In this document: one piece after another, positions 1-8,161 of the stretch
Layout of the letters: every line of letters starts with the position of its first letter
How positions within the stretch are numbered: the stretch's first letter is position 1
Assembly (NCBI GenBank): GCA_015231795.1
Contig: JADGAX010000010.1
Span: 1 to 64,000 of the forward strand
Length of the DNA stretch: 64,000 bases
Reading direction: 5' to 3'
DNA from: Alphaproteobacteria bacterium
GTDB taxonomy: Bacteria > Pseudomonadota > Alphaproteobacteria > Rhodospirillales > WMHbin7
The notes under the pieces: model-generated
The model's input: the letters and a program-made list of their open reading frames with translations, nothing else
Databases searched by the model: none
What the model was told of the DNA's origin: nothing
Translations under genes and position numbers: made by a program

Positions 1-164
1 ACCATCAACCGGGGAATCAAGCCGCATTTACTTCGTTTCCTGTGGGACAGCAGTGGGTCAGAGTCGATTTTCCCACTGGGGACAAGGCTGAAGAACTAGA
101 TCTGGGTGGCATTCCCGAAGAGGAGCTGGGGACTCAGGCAGAACGCGCAGCCACTTTGAAGTGA
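1..164 (+). CDS. 3' end of an unrecognised protein (partial)
   Basis: A frame with codons starting at position 3 stays open from the window edge to a TGA at 162-164, giving the last 53 residues of a protein. The visible tail is acidic and hydrophilic near its end (GGIPEEELGTQAERAATLK) and contains a FPVGQQWVRVDFPTG segment, which reads like real protein rather than noise. I do not recognise the family from this fragment. It converges on the DUF2892 gene, with 22 bases between the two stop codons. Certainty is limited because the 5' part lies outside the window. Confidence 0.55.
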   Translation, partial: HQPGNQAAFTSFPVGQQWVRVDFPTGDKAEELDLGGIPEEELGTQAERAATLK

Positions 165-186
165 CTGCGCTTTCTTGCCGCCAAGA

Positions 187-375
187 TTAGGCCGACTTGC
201 AGGTCTTGATGCCGAAGGGCAGGTAGGCCGGGCACCAGCCGATGGCGCCGGTGGCCAGCGGAACAACGCCGATCCAACCCCAAACCGGCAGCAGACCGGC
301 CAGGGTGGCGCCGATCAGGGCCAGACCAACCACGATGCGCAGGATGCGGTCGATGCCGCCAACATTCTTTGACAT
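187..375 (-). CDS. DUF2892 (YgaP-type) inner membrane protein
   Basis: This 62-residue protein starts MSKNVGGIDRILRIVVG, the standard opening of DUF2892 proteins. Two hydrophobic helices follow (about residues 11-28 and 33-50), and the end is WCPAYLPFGIKTCKSA with the family's conserved WCP...G..TC pattern. In E. coli YgaP this module is fused to a rhodanese; stand-alone copies like this are common in proteobacteria and their role is not settled (sulfur or persulfide handling is suspected). It lies downstream of the Crp/Fnr gene on the same strand, across a 93-base gap that holds a palindrome at 443-457, so control by that regulator is plausible. Confidence 0.85.
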   Translation of the reverse strand: MSKNVGGIDRILRIVVGLALIGATLAGLLPVWGWIGVVPLATGAIGWCPAYLPFGIKTCKSA

Positions 376-442
376 GTCTCGTTCTCCAAGAAAAGCGAAA
401 GGCTTGATGGGACAAACCTAGCCCCTGGGCATGGCCTGGGTC

Positions 443-457
443 TGTAACAAGGTCACA
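443..457. promoter_or_regulatory. 15-bp palindrome, candidate Crp/Fnr operator
   Basis: TGTAACAAGGTCACA has the form TGTRAC-N3-GTYACA, symmetric except for one pair. It lies between the Crp/Fnr stop codon and the DUF2892 start, 68 bases upstream of the latter. Crp/Fnr proteins bind palindromes of roughly this kind, so it is a candidate target of the adjacent regulator. This is inference from symmetry and position only. Confidence 0.35.
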
Positions 458-468
458 GAGGGGATGAT

Positions 469-1134
469 TTACTTTCCCGCCATGCTTTCCAGCGCGCTGG
501 CCTTGATCAGGGAGATCTGCCCGCGGCCCAGCTTGACCCAACCCCGGCGCTCGAATTCCTTCAACTGGCGGCTGATCACTTCGCGCGCCGTGCCCAGTTC
601 GAAGGCCAGGTCTTGATGCGTCGCCTCCAACTCGCCCTTGCCGTGGGCGCGCCCGATCAGGCAGGCGGCCAAACGCTGCTCGATGCGTCCGAAGGCGACT
701 TCCTCGATCAGCATCAGAAGCGTGGAAATGCGCGTGGCGTAGGCTCTGAACACGAAGTCGCGGAAGGCGGCCGATTGGGCCAGCAATTCCTTAAAGCCGC
801 TCATCGGCAGCGCCCTGGCGGTGATGATCGTTTCGGCGATGCCCTCGGCGTCGTAATCGGTCTGGCTCATCAGGCAGGCGGTGGTGACCACGCAAGTCTC
901 CCCGGCCTCGACCCGATACAGCACAATCTCGCGCCCGTTCTCGCCCACCTTTTGCACGCGCACCTGTCCCGACAACACGATCAGATAGGACTGGCAGGGG
1001 CTGCCCTCGCCAAACAGCCTTGTCCCGGCGGGGGCGGTGACCGGTTGGGCCAGCGCCACCAGCCGTTTGCGCGTCGTCTCGTCCAGCCCGTTCAGGGCGG
1101 GGATGGAGCGGGTCCAGTCGGCGCTTTCATTCAT
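469..1134 (-). CDS. Crp/Fnr family transcriptional regulator
   Basis: This 221-residue protein has an N-terminal cyclic-nucleotide-type beta-roll (about 15-125), a dimerisation helix (about 125-150) and a C-terminal winged helix. The recognition helix carries REVISRQLKEFERRGW; the E-x-x-S-R pattern is that of FNR-class proteins that read TTGA half-sites. The N-terminal cysteine cluster of true FNR is absent, so it is not a classical 4Fe-4S oxygen sensor. Cysteines do occur in GETCVVTTACLM, a segment seen in a subgroup often found beside DUF2892 or rhodanese genes. The start at 1134 was chosen because its ATG overlaps the upstream stop (ATGA). The effector is unknown. Confidence 0.85.
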   Translation of the reverse strand: MNESADWTRSIPALNGLDETTRKRLVALAQPVTAPAGTRLFGEGSPCQSYLIVLSGQVRVQKVGENGREIVLYRVEAGETCVVTTACLMSQTDYDAEGIAETIITARALPMSGFKELLAQSAAFRDFVFRAYATRISTLLMLIEEVAFGRIEQRLAACLIGRAHGKGELEATHQDLAFELGTAREVISRQLKEFERRGWVKLGRGQISLIKASALESMAGK

Positions 1135-2237
1135 GGCGGCACCGGCGAGCACTGTTTATGGCCCCTGGCCTTCAGCTTGGCGCAAAGCGCCTCGGCCTCG
1201 TCGGGCGTCGCCAAAGGTCCCATCAGGGCGGTGAAGCCCGCTTCGCCATAGACGATCGACACTTCAAGATTGGCCAACAGTTCGGCCATGTCGAAACGCA
1301 ACCGGCTGGCCTCTTTGGAAATCTCGCCCTGATTGGGGCCGCTGGCGACCTGCACCTTATAGCTGGCGCGGTTCATCTTGCGAGTCGGCGGCAAGGGCGA
1401 GACCTGCTTGGACGGCGCTTCTGTTTTCTCGGACTTTGTCGAACGGGCTGGCTTGGGCGGTTCAGGCGTCGGTTCGGTTGACTGCGGCGCGGATGTTTGC
1501 GGCGGTTCGGATGTTTGTGGCTCGTTGGGCGGGGCAGGCAAATTTCGCCCTCCCGTTTCCGGCTTGGCCACGAAACGCTGGGCGCTGGCCAGGGCCAGTT
1601 TCGACTTCTTGCCCAGTTTCTTGGTAAGCGCGTTGCGTTCGTCCTCGGCATCCTTCAAGCCAGATTTGACGGCGATGGCGTACCACATCAACGCGCCCTC
1701 GGGATCGGCTTTCAATTGCGGCCCGCCCGCCGACAGAAGATGTCCCAGATTGTACTGCGCCTCGGCGTTGCCCTGGCGCGCGGCGCGCTCCAGCCACATG
1801 ACGGCGCTTTTCATGTCGCGATGCGTGCCTTTGCCGCTGGCTAGGGCGATGCCCAGATTGTTCTGCGCCGCCGCCACGCCCAACTCGGCCGCCCGCCGGT
1901 ACCAGACCAGGGCCTGGGCCGGGTCGGGCTTGCCAGCAAACCCCTTGGCCGCCATGTCGCCCAATGCCATGGTGGCTTCGGCATGGCCGTTATGGGCGGC
2001 TCGGGTCAGCCATTTTCTGGCCTCGCCGGGATCTTGGGGAACGCCGCGCCCGATCAGATACAGGCCGCCGACCAGATATTGCGCTGTCGGGTCCTGATCC
2101 TCGGCCAGAGGCAGCAGCACATAGAAGGCCTGTTCGTACGATCCTTGCTCGATCAAGGTTCGGCCCGCCCCAACATCCGCCCTGGCCGACAGCGGAAGGA
2201 CCAGCAGAAGAACAAGCAGGCAAAGGCGCTTCATCAT
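1131..2237 (-). CDS. exported Sel1-repeat protein with C-terminal SPOR domain
   Basis: The start MMKRLCLLVLLLVLPLSARA is a signal peptide and overlaps the Nudix stop by four bases, so translation is probably coupled. The mature protein has four to five Sel1/TPR-like repeats (about residues 25-190; motifs such as AQYLVGGLYLIGRGVPQD and AQNNLGIALASGKG). A Pro/Thr/Ser-rich linker follows (about 230-285), then a SPOR domain (about 290-368, SYKVQVASG...GFTALMGPLATPDEA). SPOR domains bind denuded peptidoglycan at division sites, and Sel1 repeats mediate protein contacts, so a periplasmic cell-envelope role is likely. The next gene, the Crp/Fnr regulator, overlaps its end. Confidence 0.85.
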   Translation of the reverse strand: MMKRLCLLVLLLVLPLSARADVGAGRTLIEQGSYEQAFYVLLPLAEDQDPTAQYLVGGLYLIGRGVPQDPGEARKWLTRAAHNGHAEATMALGDMAAKGFAGKPDPAQALVWYRRAAELGVAAAQNNLGIALASGKGTHRDMKSAVMWLERAARQGNAEAQYNLGHLLSAGGPQLKADPEGALMWYAIAVKSGLKDAEDERNALTKKLGKKSKLALASAQRFVAKPETGGRNLPAPPNEPQTSEPPQTSAPQSTEPTPEPPKPARSTKSEKTEAPSKQVSPLPPTRKMNRASYKVQVASGPNQGEISKEASRLRFDMAELLANLEVSIVYGEAGFTALMGPLATPDEAEALCAKLKARGHKQCSPVPP

Positions 2238-2821
2238 GAAGCCCCCTTGGGCGCAGAGGGCGAACTGGGCGCCGGTTCCCGGCCCAGACGATGGCGCCAT
2301 TCCTCGGGCACGCCCATCAGCGAGGCCAGGGGTTCGTCTTGCATCTGCCGCCAATGTTCAAGCGACCAGCGGGCATTGGGGAAAGCCAGATCGTCCCAGG
2401 GGATGTCGTCCCAAGCGAACAAGCGCACATCCAGGCTTTCCGGCCCCGGTTCGAACCCCGGATGTTTCAGATGCGCCCGATAAATCAGATGCACCTGGCC
2501 GATGGCGGGAATGCTGTAAAGGGCGAGCAGGCCGTCCAGTTCCACTTCGGCCCTGGCTTCCTCCCACACTTCCCGGATGGCGCCTTCCTCGGTGCTTTCA
2601 TTCATTTCCAGAAAGCCGGAGGGCGGCGTCCAAAATCCCTTGCGCGGCTCGATGGCGCGCTGGCACAGCAAAAACCGCCCATCCCAAACGCAGATGGCGC
2701 CCACCACGATCCTGGGATTTTCATAGGCGACATAGCCGCAATCGGGGCAGGTCAGCCGGGGGCGGTCATCGCCGTCCGGCACCTGAAACACGCTCGGTCC
2801 CTTTCTTCCTTCCCCCGTCAT
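2234..2821 (-). CDS. Nudix hydrolase with N-terminal zinc ribbon
   Basis: This 195-residue protein begins with a zinc-ribbon half (CPDCGYVAYENPRIVVGAI, about residues 25-44), followed by a Nudix fold. The Nudix box is visible in GFLEMNESTEEGAIREVWEE, with the G, E, R-E and E-E catalytic and metal-binding positions kept. These enzymes cleave nucleoside diphosphates linked to another group X. The CPxCG...NP element resembles the ribbon of NADH pyrophosphatase (NudC)-type proteins, but the protein is shorter than NudC, so the substrate cannot be named. It is the first gene of a coupled three-gene operon with the Sel1-SPOR protein and the Crp/Fnr regulator. Confidence 0.85.
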   Translation of the reverse strand: MTGEGRKGPSVFQVPDGDDRPRLTCPDCGYVAYENPRIVVGAICVWDGRFLLCQRAIEPRKGFWTPPSGFLEMNESTEEGAIREVWEEARAEVELDGLLALYSIPAIGQVHLIYRAHLKHPGFEPGPESLDVRLFAWDDIPWDDLAFPNARWSLEHWRQMQDEPLASLMGVPEEWRHRLGREPAPSSPSAPKGAS

Positions 2822-2839
2822 GGGGACAGTTTGGCGGGA

Positions 2840-3064
2840 TTAGACCAGAATGTCGAGATAGTGGCCGCGCGGCACATCCATGTTGTTGGGCTTTTCACCC
2901 TCCAACCCCAGATTGCGAAAGCGGAATTCGGTGGGCGGAGCCTGGGTTTTGGCGCCGACTTTGCGCCTGGCCCCCGTGCTTTCGACAGTCAGAGAGGTGC
3001 GCGAGCCTAATTGGCTGGCGCCTGAACTGGCTTGGCTAGAGGTGCGTTCGACGGAATTGGCCAA
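2840..3064 (-). CDS. small hypothetical protein next to yjfB-like gene
   Basis: This frame of 74 codons starts five bases after the stop of the YjfB-like gene on the same strand. The N-terminal half is Ser/Thr/Ala-rich and likely disordered. The C-terminal half (TEFRFRNLGLEGEKPNNMD followed by PRGHYLDILV) looks structured and conserved in style. I do not recognise the family. The tight spacing and sensible amino acid composition support a real gene that may share the neighbour's role, possibly motility-related. No signal peptide or membrane segment is seen. Confidence 0.5.
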   Translation of the reverse strand: MANSVERTSSQASSGASQLGSRTSLTVESTGARRKVGAKTQAPPTEFRFRNLGLEGEKPNNMDVPRGHYLDILV

Positions 3065-3069
3065 AAGTC

Positions 3070-3279
3070 TTAAACCGAAAGGTTAACCTGGGTTCCCTTA
3101 GGCCCGCTGCTGCTCAGGGCCGGTTGCTGGTTGAGCGCCTTGACCTGAGCCGTGCCCTGGTCGATCAGGCTGACCACCAGCTGCTCGGCCTGCTTTTGCA
3201 TCTTAAGGCCCATCAGGGTGATGTGGTCTTGGCCGTTGGCCGACGCCATCGACGCCGCTGCTGTAACAAGATCGCTCAT
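3070..3279 (-). CDS. YjfB-like putative motility protein
   Basis: The product has 69 residues: MSDLVTAAASMASANGQDHITLMGLKMQKQAEQLVVSLIDQ and a disordered tail ending GTQVNLSV. The pattern of a short alanine-rich N terminus, then a helix with LMGLKMQKQAEQLV, matches the YjfB family of small proteins found near flagellar and chemotaxis genes, where the function is undefined. It appears to lead a two-gene unit with the small hypothetical protein directly downstream. No flagellar genes are visible in this window, so the motility label rests only on family resemblance. Confidence 0.6.
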   Translation of the reverse strand: MSDLVTAAASMASANGQDHITLMGLKMQKQAEQLVVSLIDQGTAQVKALNQQPALSSSGPKGTQVNLSV

Positions 3280-3393
3280 GGCTTCTGCCTTTGCAATTTT
3301 CGCCGATCAGTCTACCACCCTCCGCCAATTTCCTCAAGAATGCTGATGAAGCCGGGCTTGCAGCGCGTCCTTCCGCCGCCTAAATATCGTCTT

Positions 3394-4089
3394 ATGATCG
3401 AACTTCGCCCCTTTTCCGGCCTGGGCCGCTTTCAAAACGACTGGCTGAACGCCCATTATCACTTCAGCTTCGCCGACTATGCCGATCCGGCAAGGGTGAA
3501 TTGGGGCAAGCTGCGGGTGTGGAATGACGATGAAATCAAGGCCGGGACCGGCTTTCCGCCCCACGGGCACCGCGACATGGAGATCGTGACCTATATCCGC
3601 CAAGGCGTGCTGACCCATGAAGATGGGCTGGGCAATCGCGGCAATACACGGGCGGGCGATGTGCAGGTGATGAGTGCGGGCAGCGGCATCACGCATAGCG
3701 AGTTCAATCTGGAAGGCGAAGACGCGCTGATCTTCCAGATTTGGATCATGACGGCGCAAAAAAGCGCCCAACCGCGCTGGGAAAACCGCCAATTCCCTGG
3801 ATTTGAGCGATCCGGTCGCTGGGTGGCGCTGGCTTCGGGACGCAAGGGCGAGGTTGACGCGCTTCGCATCAACCAGGACGCATCGGTGCTGGGCGCTCAT
3901 CTTGAAGCGGGCCAGCGCTTGGATTACGGGTTCAAGGACCGTTTTGGCTATCTGGTTCCCGCCAAGGGACAGGTGCGGGTCAATGGCGTTTTGGTGAATG
4001 GCCGCGACGGCCTGGCCATCGCCGATGAGGAGCGCGTTTCCTTCGAAGCCCTGGAAGCCAGCGAACTGGTGCTGGCGGAGACGGCCTAA
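3394..4089 (+). CDS. pirin family protein
   Basis: This 231-residue bicupin starts MIELRPFSGLGRFQNDWL. The metal-binding motif of pirins is intact in the N-terminal cupin: FPPHGHRDMEIVTYI (two His and a Glu ligand), followed by the typical GNTRAGDVQVMSAGSGITHSE. The second cupin (about residues 125-231) is shorter and lacks metal ligands, as is normal. Some bacterial pirins are quercetin dioxygenases and others regulate central metabolism; the sequence does not discriminate. The ATG at 3394 was chosen because upstream in-frame codons encode nothing pirin-like. It is transcribed away from the YjfB unit. Confidence 0.9.
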   Translation: MIELRPFSGLGRFQNDWLNAHYHFSFADYADPARVNWGKLRVWNDDEIKAGTGFPPHGHRDMEIVTYIRQGVLTHEDGLGNRGNTRAGDVQVMSAGSGITHSEFNLEGEDALIFQIWIMTAQKSAQPRWENRQFPGFERSGRWVALASGRKGEVDALRINQDASVLGAHLEAGQRLDYGFKDRFGYLVPAKGQVRVNGVLVNGRDGLAIADEERVSFEALEASELVLAETA

Positions 4090-4095
4090 ACCCTT

Positions 4096-4560
4096 CTACC
4101 CGCAGATTCTGTAATCCATCAGCACTTCCGGTTTGTACTTTCCGGCCATTTTCGTAAAGGCGCCGAAGCCCTTCTTGTCGATGTCTAGAAGCTGCTGCTT
4201 GGTCTGGGCGCAATCGATGTTGGACAGATAGTAATCGCGATAGCGAATGATGATGCGTCCGTTCCAGTTCTCGAGATAGGTTTTGTGCTGGGTGGGAAAT
4301 TCGCGTTCGAACACCTTGGCTCTGGCGTCCGTCATCTTCTTGAACTGGGCGGCGTTCTTCTCGTCGATGCGCTTCCATATCTCCAACGTGCCGGCGCTGT
4401 AGGGCGGCTCGTCGCAGCGCCAGGCGAATTCGCGCAGGCGAATGGCGTGACGGATTTGCCATTCCGACGTCTGCTCCGCCCTGGTCATGCAGTTCTTGGG
4501 CTTGGCAAAAGCCGGAGAGGCTTGCAGCAACAGCAGGATCAGGATCAGAAGAAACCTCAT
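4096..4560 (-). CDS. secreted protein of unknown function
   Basis: The product has 154 residues with a clear signal peptide ([19 protein letters not shown]). The mature part is charged and rich in Lys, Arg and Tyr, with four cysteines (KNCMTR, WRCDEP, IDCAQ, RICG) that could form two disulfides in the periplasm. I do not recognise the family. Its ATG overlaps the cobA stop (ATGA), so it is the third gene of a creA-cobA-this operon. That position gives no firm clue to function. Its end faces the pirin stop six bases away. Confidence 0.7.
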   Translation of the reverse strand: MRFLLILILLLLQASPAFAKPKNCMTRAEQTSEWQIRHAIRLREFAWRCDEPPYSAGTLEIWKRIDEKNAAQFKKMTDARAKVFEREFPTQHKTYLENWNGRIIIRYRDYYLSNIDCAQTKQQLLDIDKKGFGAFTKMAGKYKPEVLMDYRICG

Positions 4561-5312
4561 GCCGTCAGCCTTTCGCGCAAGGCGACGTTGGGGCCGATCA
4601 CCAGAAGGGCGGGCGTTGGCGGCTTGGTCTGTTTGACGGCTTCTTGCACGTCGCCCAGGCAGGAGGTCAGCACCTGCTGGCCGGGCAGGGTGGCGTGGCT
4701 GACGATGGCCGCCGGGGTCTGGGGATCAAGCCCGGCCTTCAACAGCCGCTCGGTCAGTTCGGGCAGGGTTTCGATGGCCATGTAGAAAACCAGCATGTCG
4801 GCCGAGCGGCCAAGCCCTTCCACGTCCAGCTTGGGGTCGAGCCTGCCATCCGGTCCGTGGCCGGTCGCCATCGCCACTGAAGAGATCTGTTTGCTGGTCA
4901 GCGGAATGCCCGCCATCGCCAGTCCGCCGATGCCTGCCGTCACGCCGGGCACGATGCGAAAAGCGATGCCCGCTTCGGCCAGAGCCAAGGCTTCCTCGGC
5001 TCCCCTTGCGAAGACGAAGGGATCACCGCCCTTCAGGCGCACCACACGCTTGCCCGCCTTGGCATGTTCGATCATCAGGGCCGAGATCGTCTCTTGCAGC
5101 GGCGAGGTTCGCCCTGCCCGTTTGCCCATGGCGAAACGCTGGGCGCTGGCGGGGATCATGTCCAGCACGCCCGATCCCACCAGCGCGTCGTGAATGACCA
5201 CATCGGCCTGCGACAGGGCATGGTGGGCCAGCAGGGTCAACAGTCCCGGATCGCCGGGACCGGCGCCGACCAGCCACACCGTGCCGGGGGCGATGTCGGG
5301 AAAGCGGGTCAT
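4557..5312 (-). CDS. cobA: uroporphyrinogen-III C-methyltransferase (SUMT)
   Basis: This 251-residue enzyme uses S-adenosylmethionine to methylate uroporphyrinogen III at C2 and C7, giving precorrin-2, the branch point to cobalamin and siroheme. The family signature [18 protein letters not shown] opens the protein, followed by [36 protein letters not shown] and the ATGHGPDG loop. It is a stand-alone methyltransferase, not a CysG fusion. The start at 5312 overlaps the creA stop by four bases and gives a normal length. It is the first committed step for the corrin genes that fill the next 21 kb. Confidence 0.95.
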   Translation of the reverse strand: MTRFPDIAPGTVWLVGAGPGDPGLLTLLAHHALSQADVVIHDALVGSGVLDMIPASAQRFAMGKRAGRTSPLQETISALMIEHAKAGKRVVRLKGGDPFVFARGAEEALALAEAGIAFRIVPGVTAGIGGLAMAGIPLTSKQISSVAMATGHGPDGRLDPKLDVEGLGRSADMLVFYMAIETLPELTERLLKAGLDPQTPAAIVSHATLPGQQVLTSCLGDVQEAVKQTKPPTPALLVIGPNVALRERLTA

Positions 5313-5770
5313 TTGCCCCACGGCATGATGGGAACGCTGGAAATGGCGTTCTTGGGCGAGCCCTCGATCACCCGGTCGGAATAGACCAGATAGACCAGCA
5401 CGTTGCGCTTCTTGTCCAGAAAGCGCACCACCTGCATGGTCTTGAACAGCAAGGACGTGTCTTGCTTGAAGACGGTTTCGCCGTTCTTGAATTCCTTGAC
5501 GATGCTGATCGGCCCCACCTGGCGGCAGGCGATCGAGGCGTCCGAAGGATCTTCGGCCAGTCCCAACCCACCCGAAATGCCGCCTTGCTTGGCGCGGCTG
5601 AGGTGGCAGGTCACCCCCTCGACCTTGGGATCGTCGAAGGCCTCGATGACGATCTTGGAGTTGGGTCCCAGGAATTTGAAGACGGTGCTGACTTCGCCGA
5701 TTTCCTCGGCTTGGGCGGGAAGGGATAAAAGCAGCAGACCGGCAAGCAGGGGCAGGGTTTTCATGTTCAT
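5309..5770 (-). CDS. creA: CreA family periplasmic protein
   Basis: The product has about 153 residues with a signal peptide ([19 protein letters not shown]). The body carries the CreA family hallmarks: [28 protein letters not shown], two conserved cysteines in [12 protein letters not shown] and IACRQVGPI, and the [20 protein letters not shown] segment. CreA is widespread but of unknown function; in enterics it sits with creBCD. Two ATGs (5770 and 5764) are possible starts; a GAG just upstream of the second may be its ribosome site. It is transcribed ahead of cobA and overlaps it, and is divergent from cbiD. Confidence 0.85.
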   Translation of the reverse strand: MNMKTLPLLAGLLLLSLPAQAEEIGEVSTVFKFLGPNSKIVIEAFDDPKVEGVTCHLSRAKQGGISGGLGLAEDPSDASIACRQVGPISIVKEFKNGETVFKQDTSLLFKTMQVVRFLDKKRNVLVYLVYSDRVIEGSPKNAISSVPIMPWGK

Positions 5771-5815
5771 CTCAGTGTTTGCGGTTGCGGGCGACAGCAT
5801 TCAATATAGGCACAA

Positions 5816-6850
5816 ATGAGCCAAATGCGAAAAGGATGGACGACAGGGGCATGCGCGGCGGCGGCGGCCAAGGCGGCGGCGGCCTTTCTTCAAACGGGCC
5901 AATGGCCCGATTCGGTTGAAATTCGCCTGCCCAAGGGCGTTCAAACCCAATTTCCCGTGGCGGTGAAAGATGCTGGGGCGGGATGGGCCATGGCGGGCGT
6001 GGTCAAGGATGCGGGCGACGATCCCGACGTGACCCACGGCGCCCTGATCCTGGCCCGAGTGGAGCAGGGGCTGCCCGGTTGCGGACTTATCTTCAAGGCG
6101 GGCCAAGGGGTGGGGGTGGCGACCTTGCCGGGCCTGCCCATCGCCATCGGAGAGCCTGCCGTCACGCCCGGCCCGCGCGCCCAGATCGCTGCGAATCTGG
6201 CCGAATTCGGCCAAGATTTCATCGTCACCCTGTCCATTCCAGGCGGTGAGGCGTTGGCGAAACAGACCATGAATGCGCGCCTGGGCGTTGTGGGCGGTCT
6301 GTCGATCCTGGGCACCAGCGGCGTGGTGACGCCCTATTCGAACGCCGCCTGGATCGGCGCCGTTCACCGCGCCATCGATGTGGCCCGGGCGAACGGTCTG
6401 GATCATGTCGTCGGGGCGACGGGGGATGCGTCGGAGCGGGCGGCTGGACAACTTCATGGACTGAGCGAACGGGCTTTGATCGATATCGGCGGCTTCGCTG
6501 GCGCTTTCTTGAAATATCTAAGACGCAACCCCGTGCGGCGCGTCACGCTGGCGGGCGGATTCGGCAAGATGTCGAAGCTGGCGGCGGGAAGTCTTGACCT
6601 GCATTCCAAGAAAAGTTCGGTCGATGTCGCCTTTCTGGCCGGACTGGCGGGCGATTCTTGCGTGGCGGCGCGTCTGGCCAAGGCTCATAGCGCGTCGCAG
6701 GCGTTGGACCTGGCGGGCGATTTCCCCTTGGCGCAAAGGGTGGCGGAACGCGGCCTTCTTGCGGCGCGCGTCACGCTTTCAAGAAGCGATGTCCGGCTAG
6801 ACGTGCTGGTGGTGGATCGCTCGGGAAAGGTGATCGGCCATGCCAGCTAA
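5816..6850 (+). CDS. cbiD: cobalt-precorrin-5B C1-methyltransferase
   Basis: This 344-residue protein opens MSQMRKGWTTGACAAAAAKAA, the classic CbiD signature (R-x-G-[WY]-T-T-G-[ST]-C-A-A-A). Further family blocks are AVKDAG.DDPDVTHG, ARLGVVGGLSILGTSGVV and LAGGFGKMSKLAAGS. CbiD methylates C1 of cobalt-precorrin-5B in the oxygen-independent pathway, replacing CobF of the aerobic route. Its presence, with no cobF or cobG nearby, argues for an anaerobic-type early pathway here. It overlaps the next gene, cobK/cbiJ, by 11 bases. Confidence 0.95.
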   Translation: MSQMRKGWTTGACAAAAAKAAAAFLQTGQWPDSVEIRLPKGVQTQFPVAVKDAGAGWAMAGVVKDAGDDPDVTHGALILARVEQGLPGCGLIFKAGQGVGVATLPGLPIAIGEPAVTPGPRAQIAANLAEFGQDFIVTLSIPGGEALAKQTMNARLGVVGGLSILGTSGVVTPYSNAAWIGAVHRAIDVARANGLDHVVGATGDASERAAGQLHGLSERALIDIGGFAGAFLKYLRRNPVRRVTLAGGFGKMSKLAAGSLDLHSKKSSVDVAFLAGLAGDSCVAARLAKAHSASQALDLAGDFPLAQRVAERGLLAARVTLSRSDVRLDVLVVDRSGKVIGHAS

Positions 6851-7601
6851 ATTATTGATCCTGGGCGGCACGGCGGAGGCGGCGGCGCTGGCTGGTGCAA
6901 TCGATCGCAAATTTGGCCAAAGCGTCGATCTGATCACCTCGCTGGCTGGGCGGATGATCACGCTGCCCAATCTGCCCGGTCGTTTGCGCGTGGGCGGTTT
7001 TGGCGGCGTTGACGGATTGGCTGCCTATCTGGCGAATGAATCAATAGGTGCCGTCATCGATGCCACACATCCGTTCGCCAAGAACATCTCGGCCCATGCC
7101 GTGGCCGCTTGCCGCGAAGCAAAGGTTCCGCTTCTGGCACTCGAGCGCCCCGCTTGGCCCAGAAAGGCGGGCGACAACTGGATCATCGCGCCCGATATGC
7201 AGGCTGCGGCAAGCCAGGTTGCGGCCCTTGGCAAGCGGGTCTTTCTGACCATCGGGCGGATGGAACTGGACGCATTCAGGGATATTCGCGGCGTTTGGTT
7301 TCTGGTGCGCCTGATCGAGCGGCCCCGCCTGCCTTTGCCCGGACACTGGCATATGGTGCTGGGACGCCCGCCCTTTGACGTCGATGGCGAAACGCGGCTC
7401 ATGCAGGAACACGGGATCGATCTTGTCGTGTCGAAAGCCAGCGGCGGCGAAGCCACATATGGAAAGATCGCGGCGGCTGGGGCCTTGAACATTCCCGTTC
7501 TGATGATCGAACGACCCAGGCAGGAGGAAACCGCCAGCGCCGCCTCGCTTGACGAGGCGCTGGCCAGGATCGCCGATACGCTGTTTTCTCAGACCACCTG
7601 A
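6840..7601 (+). CDS. cobK: precorrin-6A reductase (CobK/CbiJ)
   Basis: This 253-residue reductase has the N-terminal Rossmann start KLLILGGTAEAAALA and the family blocks VIDATHPFAKNISAHAVAAC, LALERPAW and VFLTIGRMEL. The C-terminal part has VVSKASGGEATYGKI, a typical signature. It reduces a double bond of the macrocycle with NADPH after C1 methylation, which fits its place directly after cbiD. CobK and CbiJ are the same family; cobalt status of the substrate cannot be read from sequence. Its stop lies 13 bases inside the 3' end of the convergent CuA gene. Confidence 0.93.
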   Translation: MPAKLLILGGTAEAAALAGAIDRKFGQSVDLITSLAGRMITLPNLPGRLRVGGFGGVDGLAAYLANESIGAVIDATHPFAKNISAHAVAACREAKVPLLALERPAWPRKAGDNWIIAPDMQAAASQVAALGKRVFLTIGRMELDAFRDIRGVWFLVRLIERPRLPLPGHWHMVLGRPPFDVDGETRLMQEHGIDLVVSKASGGEATYGKIAAAGALNIPVLMIERPRQEETASAASLDEALARIADTLFSQTT

Positions 7602-8086
7602 ACCTGGGCGCGCATCTTGTCGTGCCCGGCGCCGCAATAGGTCGAGCAGAAAATGAAATAGCGGCCCGGTTTGCGGAAGGTGAAGCTGCGCGTCGTCACT
7701 TCGCCCGCCGTCAGGGTGATGGGTCCGTATTCGCTGGGCTTGATCCAGACGCCATGCGGAATGTCGCCCGCCATGATCTGGAAACGGTAGGCGACGCCCC
7801 GCTTCAATTCCAGCGATCCCGGCGTGAAGGTAAAGCGCTTGAGCAAAAGCAGAATGTCGGTGGATGCGCCAGCCTTGGGCTGGACGGTGCCGTCCTCCAG
7901 GCTGTTCTGTTCGACGAACTTTTTGACCCTGGCCTCGAATTCAATGACCGGCGGCGTGCCTTCGACGCTGACCGGCTCGGGCAGCGGATTGTCGTTGTCG
8001 TCGGCGCTCAACAAGCCGCTGGCGCCCAGCATGCCAGCCCCCAGCGAGGCCAAGAAAGTCCGCCGGTTAAAGTTAATAGAGTTCAT
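7589..8086 (-). CDS. stand-alone CuA-type cupredoxin, twin-arginine exported
   Basis: The product has 165 residues. The N terminus MNSINFNRRTFLASLGAGML is a twin-arginine signal, so it is exported folded. The rest is one cupredoxin domain (about 60-165) with the complete binuclear CuA motif CSTYCGAGHDKM (C-x3-C-x3-H-x2-M) and an upstream histidine in IPHGVWIKPSEYG. This is the copper site of cytochrome oxidase subunit II and nitrous oxide reductase, here without a membrane anchor or partner domain. The start at 8086 has GGAAGG about nine bases upstream. No oxidase genes adjoin it; it may be a periplasmic electron carrier or copper-delivery protein, which is inference. Confidence 0.85.
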   Translation of the reverse strand: MNSINFNRRTFLASLGAGMLGASGLLSADDNDNPLPEPVSVEGTPPVIEFEARVKKFVEQNSLEDGTVQPKAGASTDILLLLKRFTFTPGSLELKRGVAYRFQIMAGDIPHGVWIKPSEYGPITLTAGEVTTRSFTFRKPGRYFIFCSTYCGAGHDKMRAQVQVV

Positions 8087-8161
8087 GTGTGACCCTTCCA
8101 TCTCCCAATGCCGCTATTTAGCGGCCAGCCCTTGTTATTCAGGGCATTCTTCCCATGACCT

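Noticed and set aside
402-415. TTGATGGGACAAAC as an FNR half-site pair
   Set aside because: The second half does not match ATCAA and the spacing is wrong; only one half-site is good.
4872-4878. GCCACTG resembling a B12-box of cobalamin riboswitches
   Set aside because: It lies inside the cobA coding sequence without the surrounding conserved helices.
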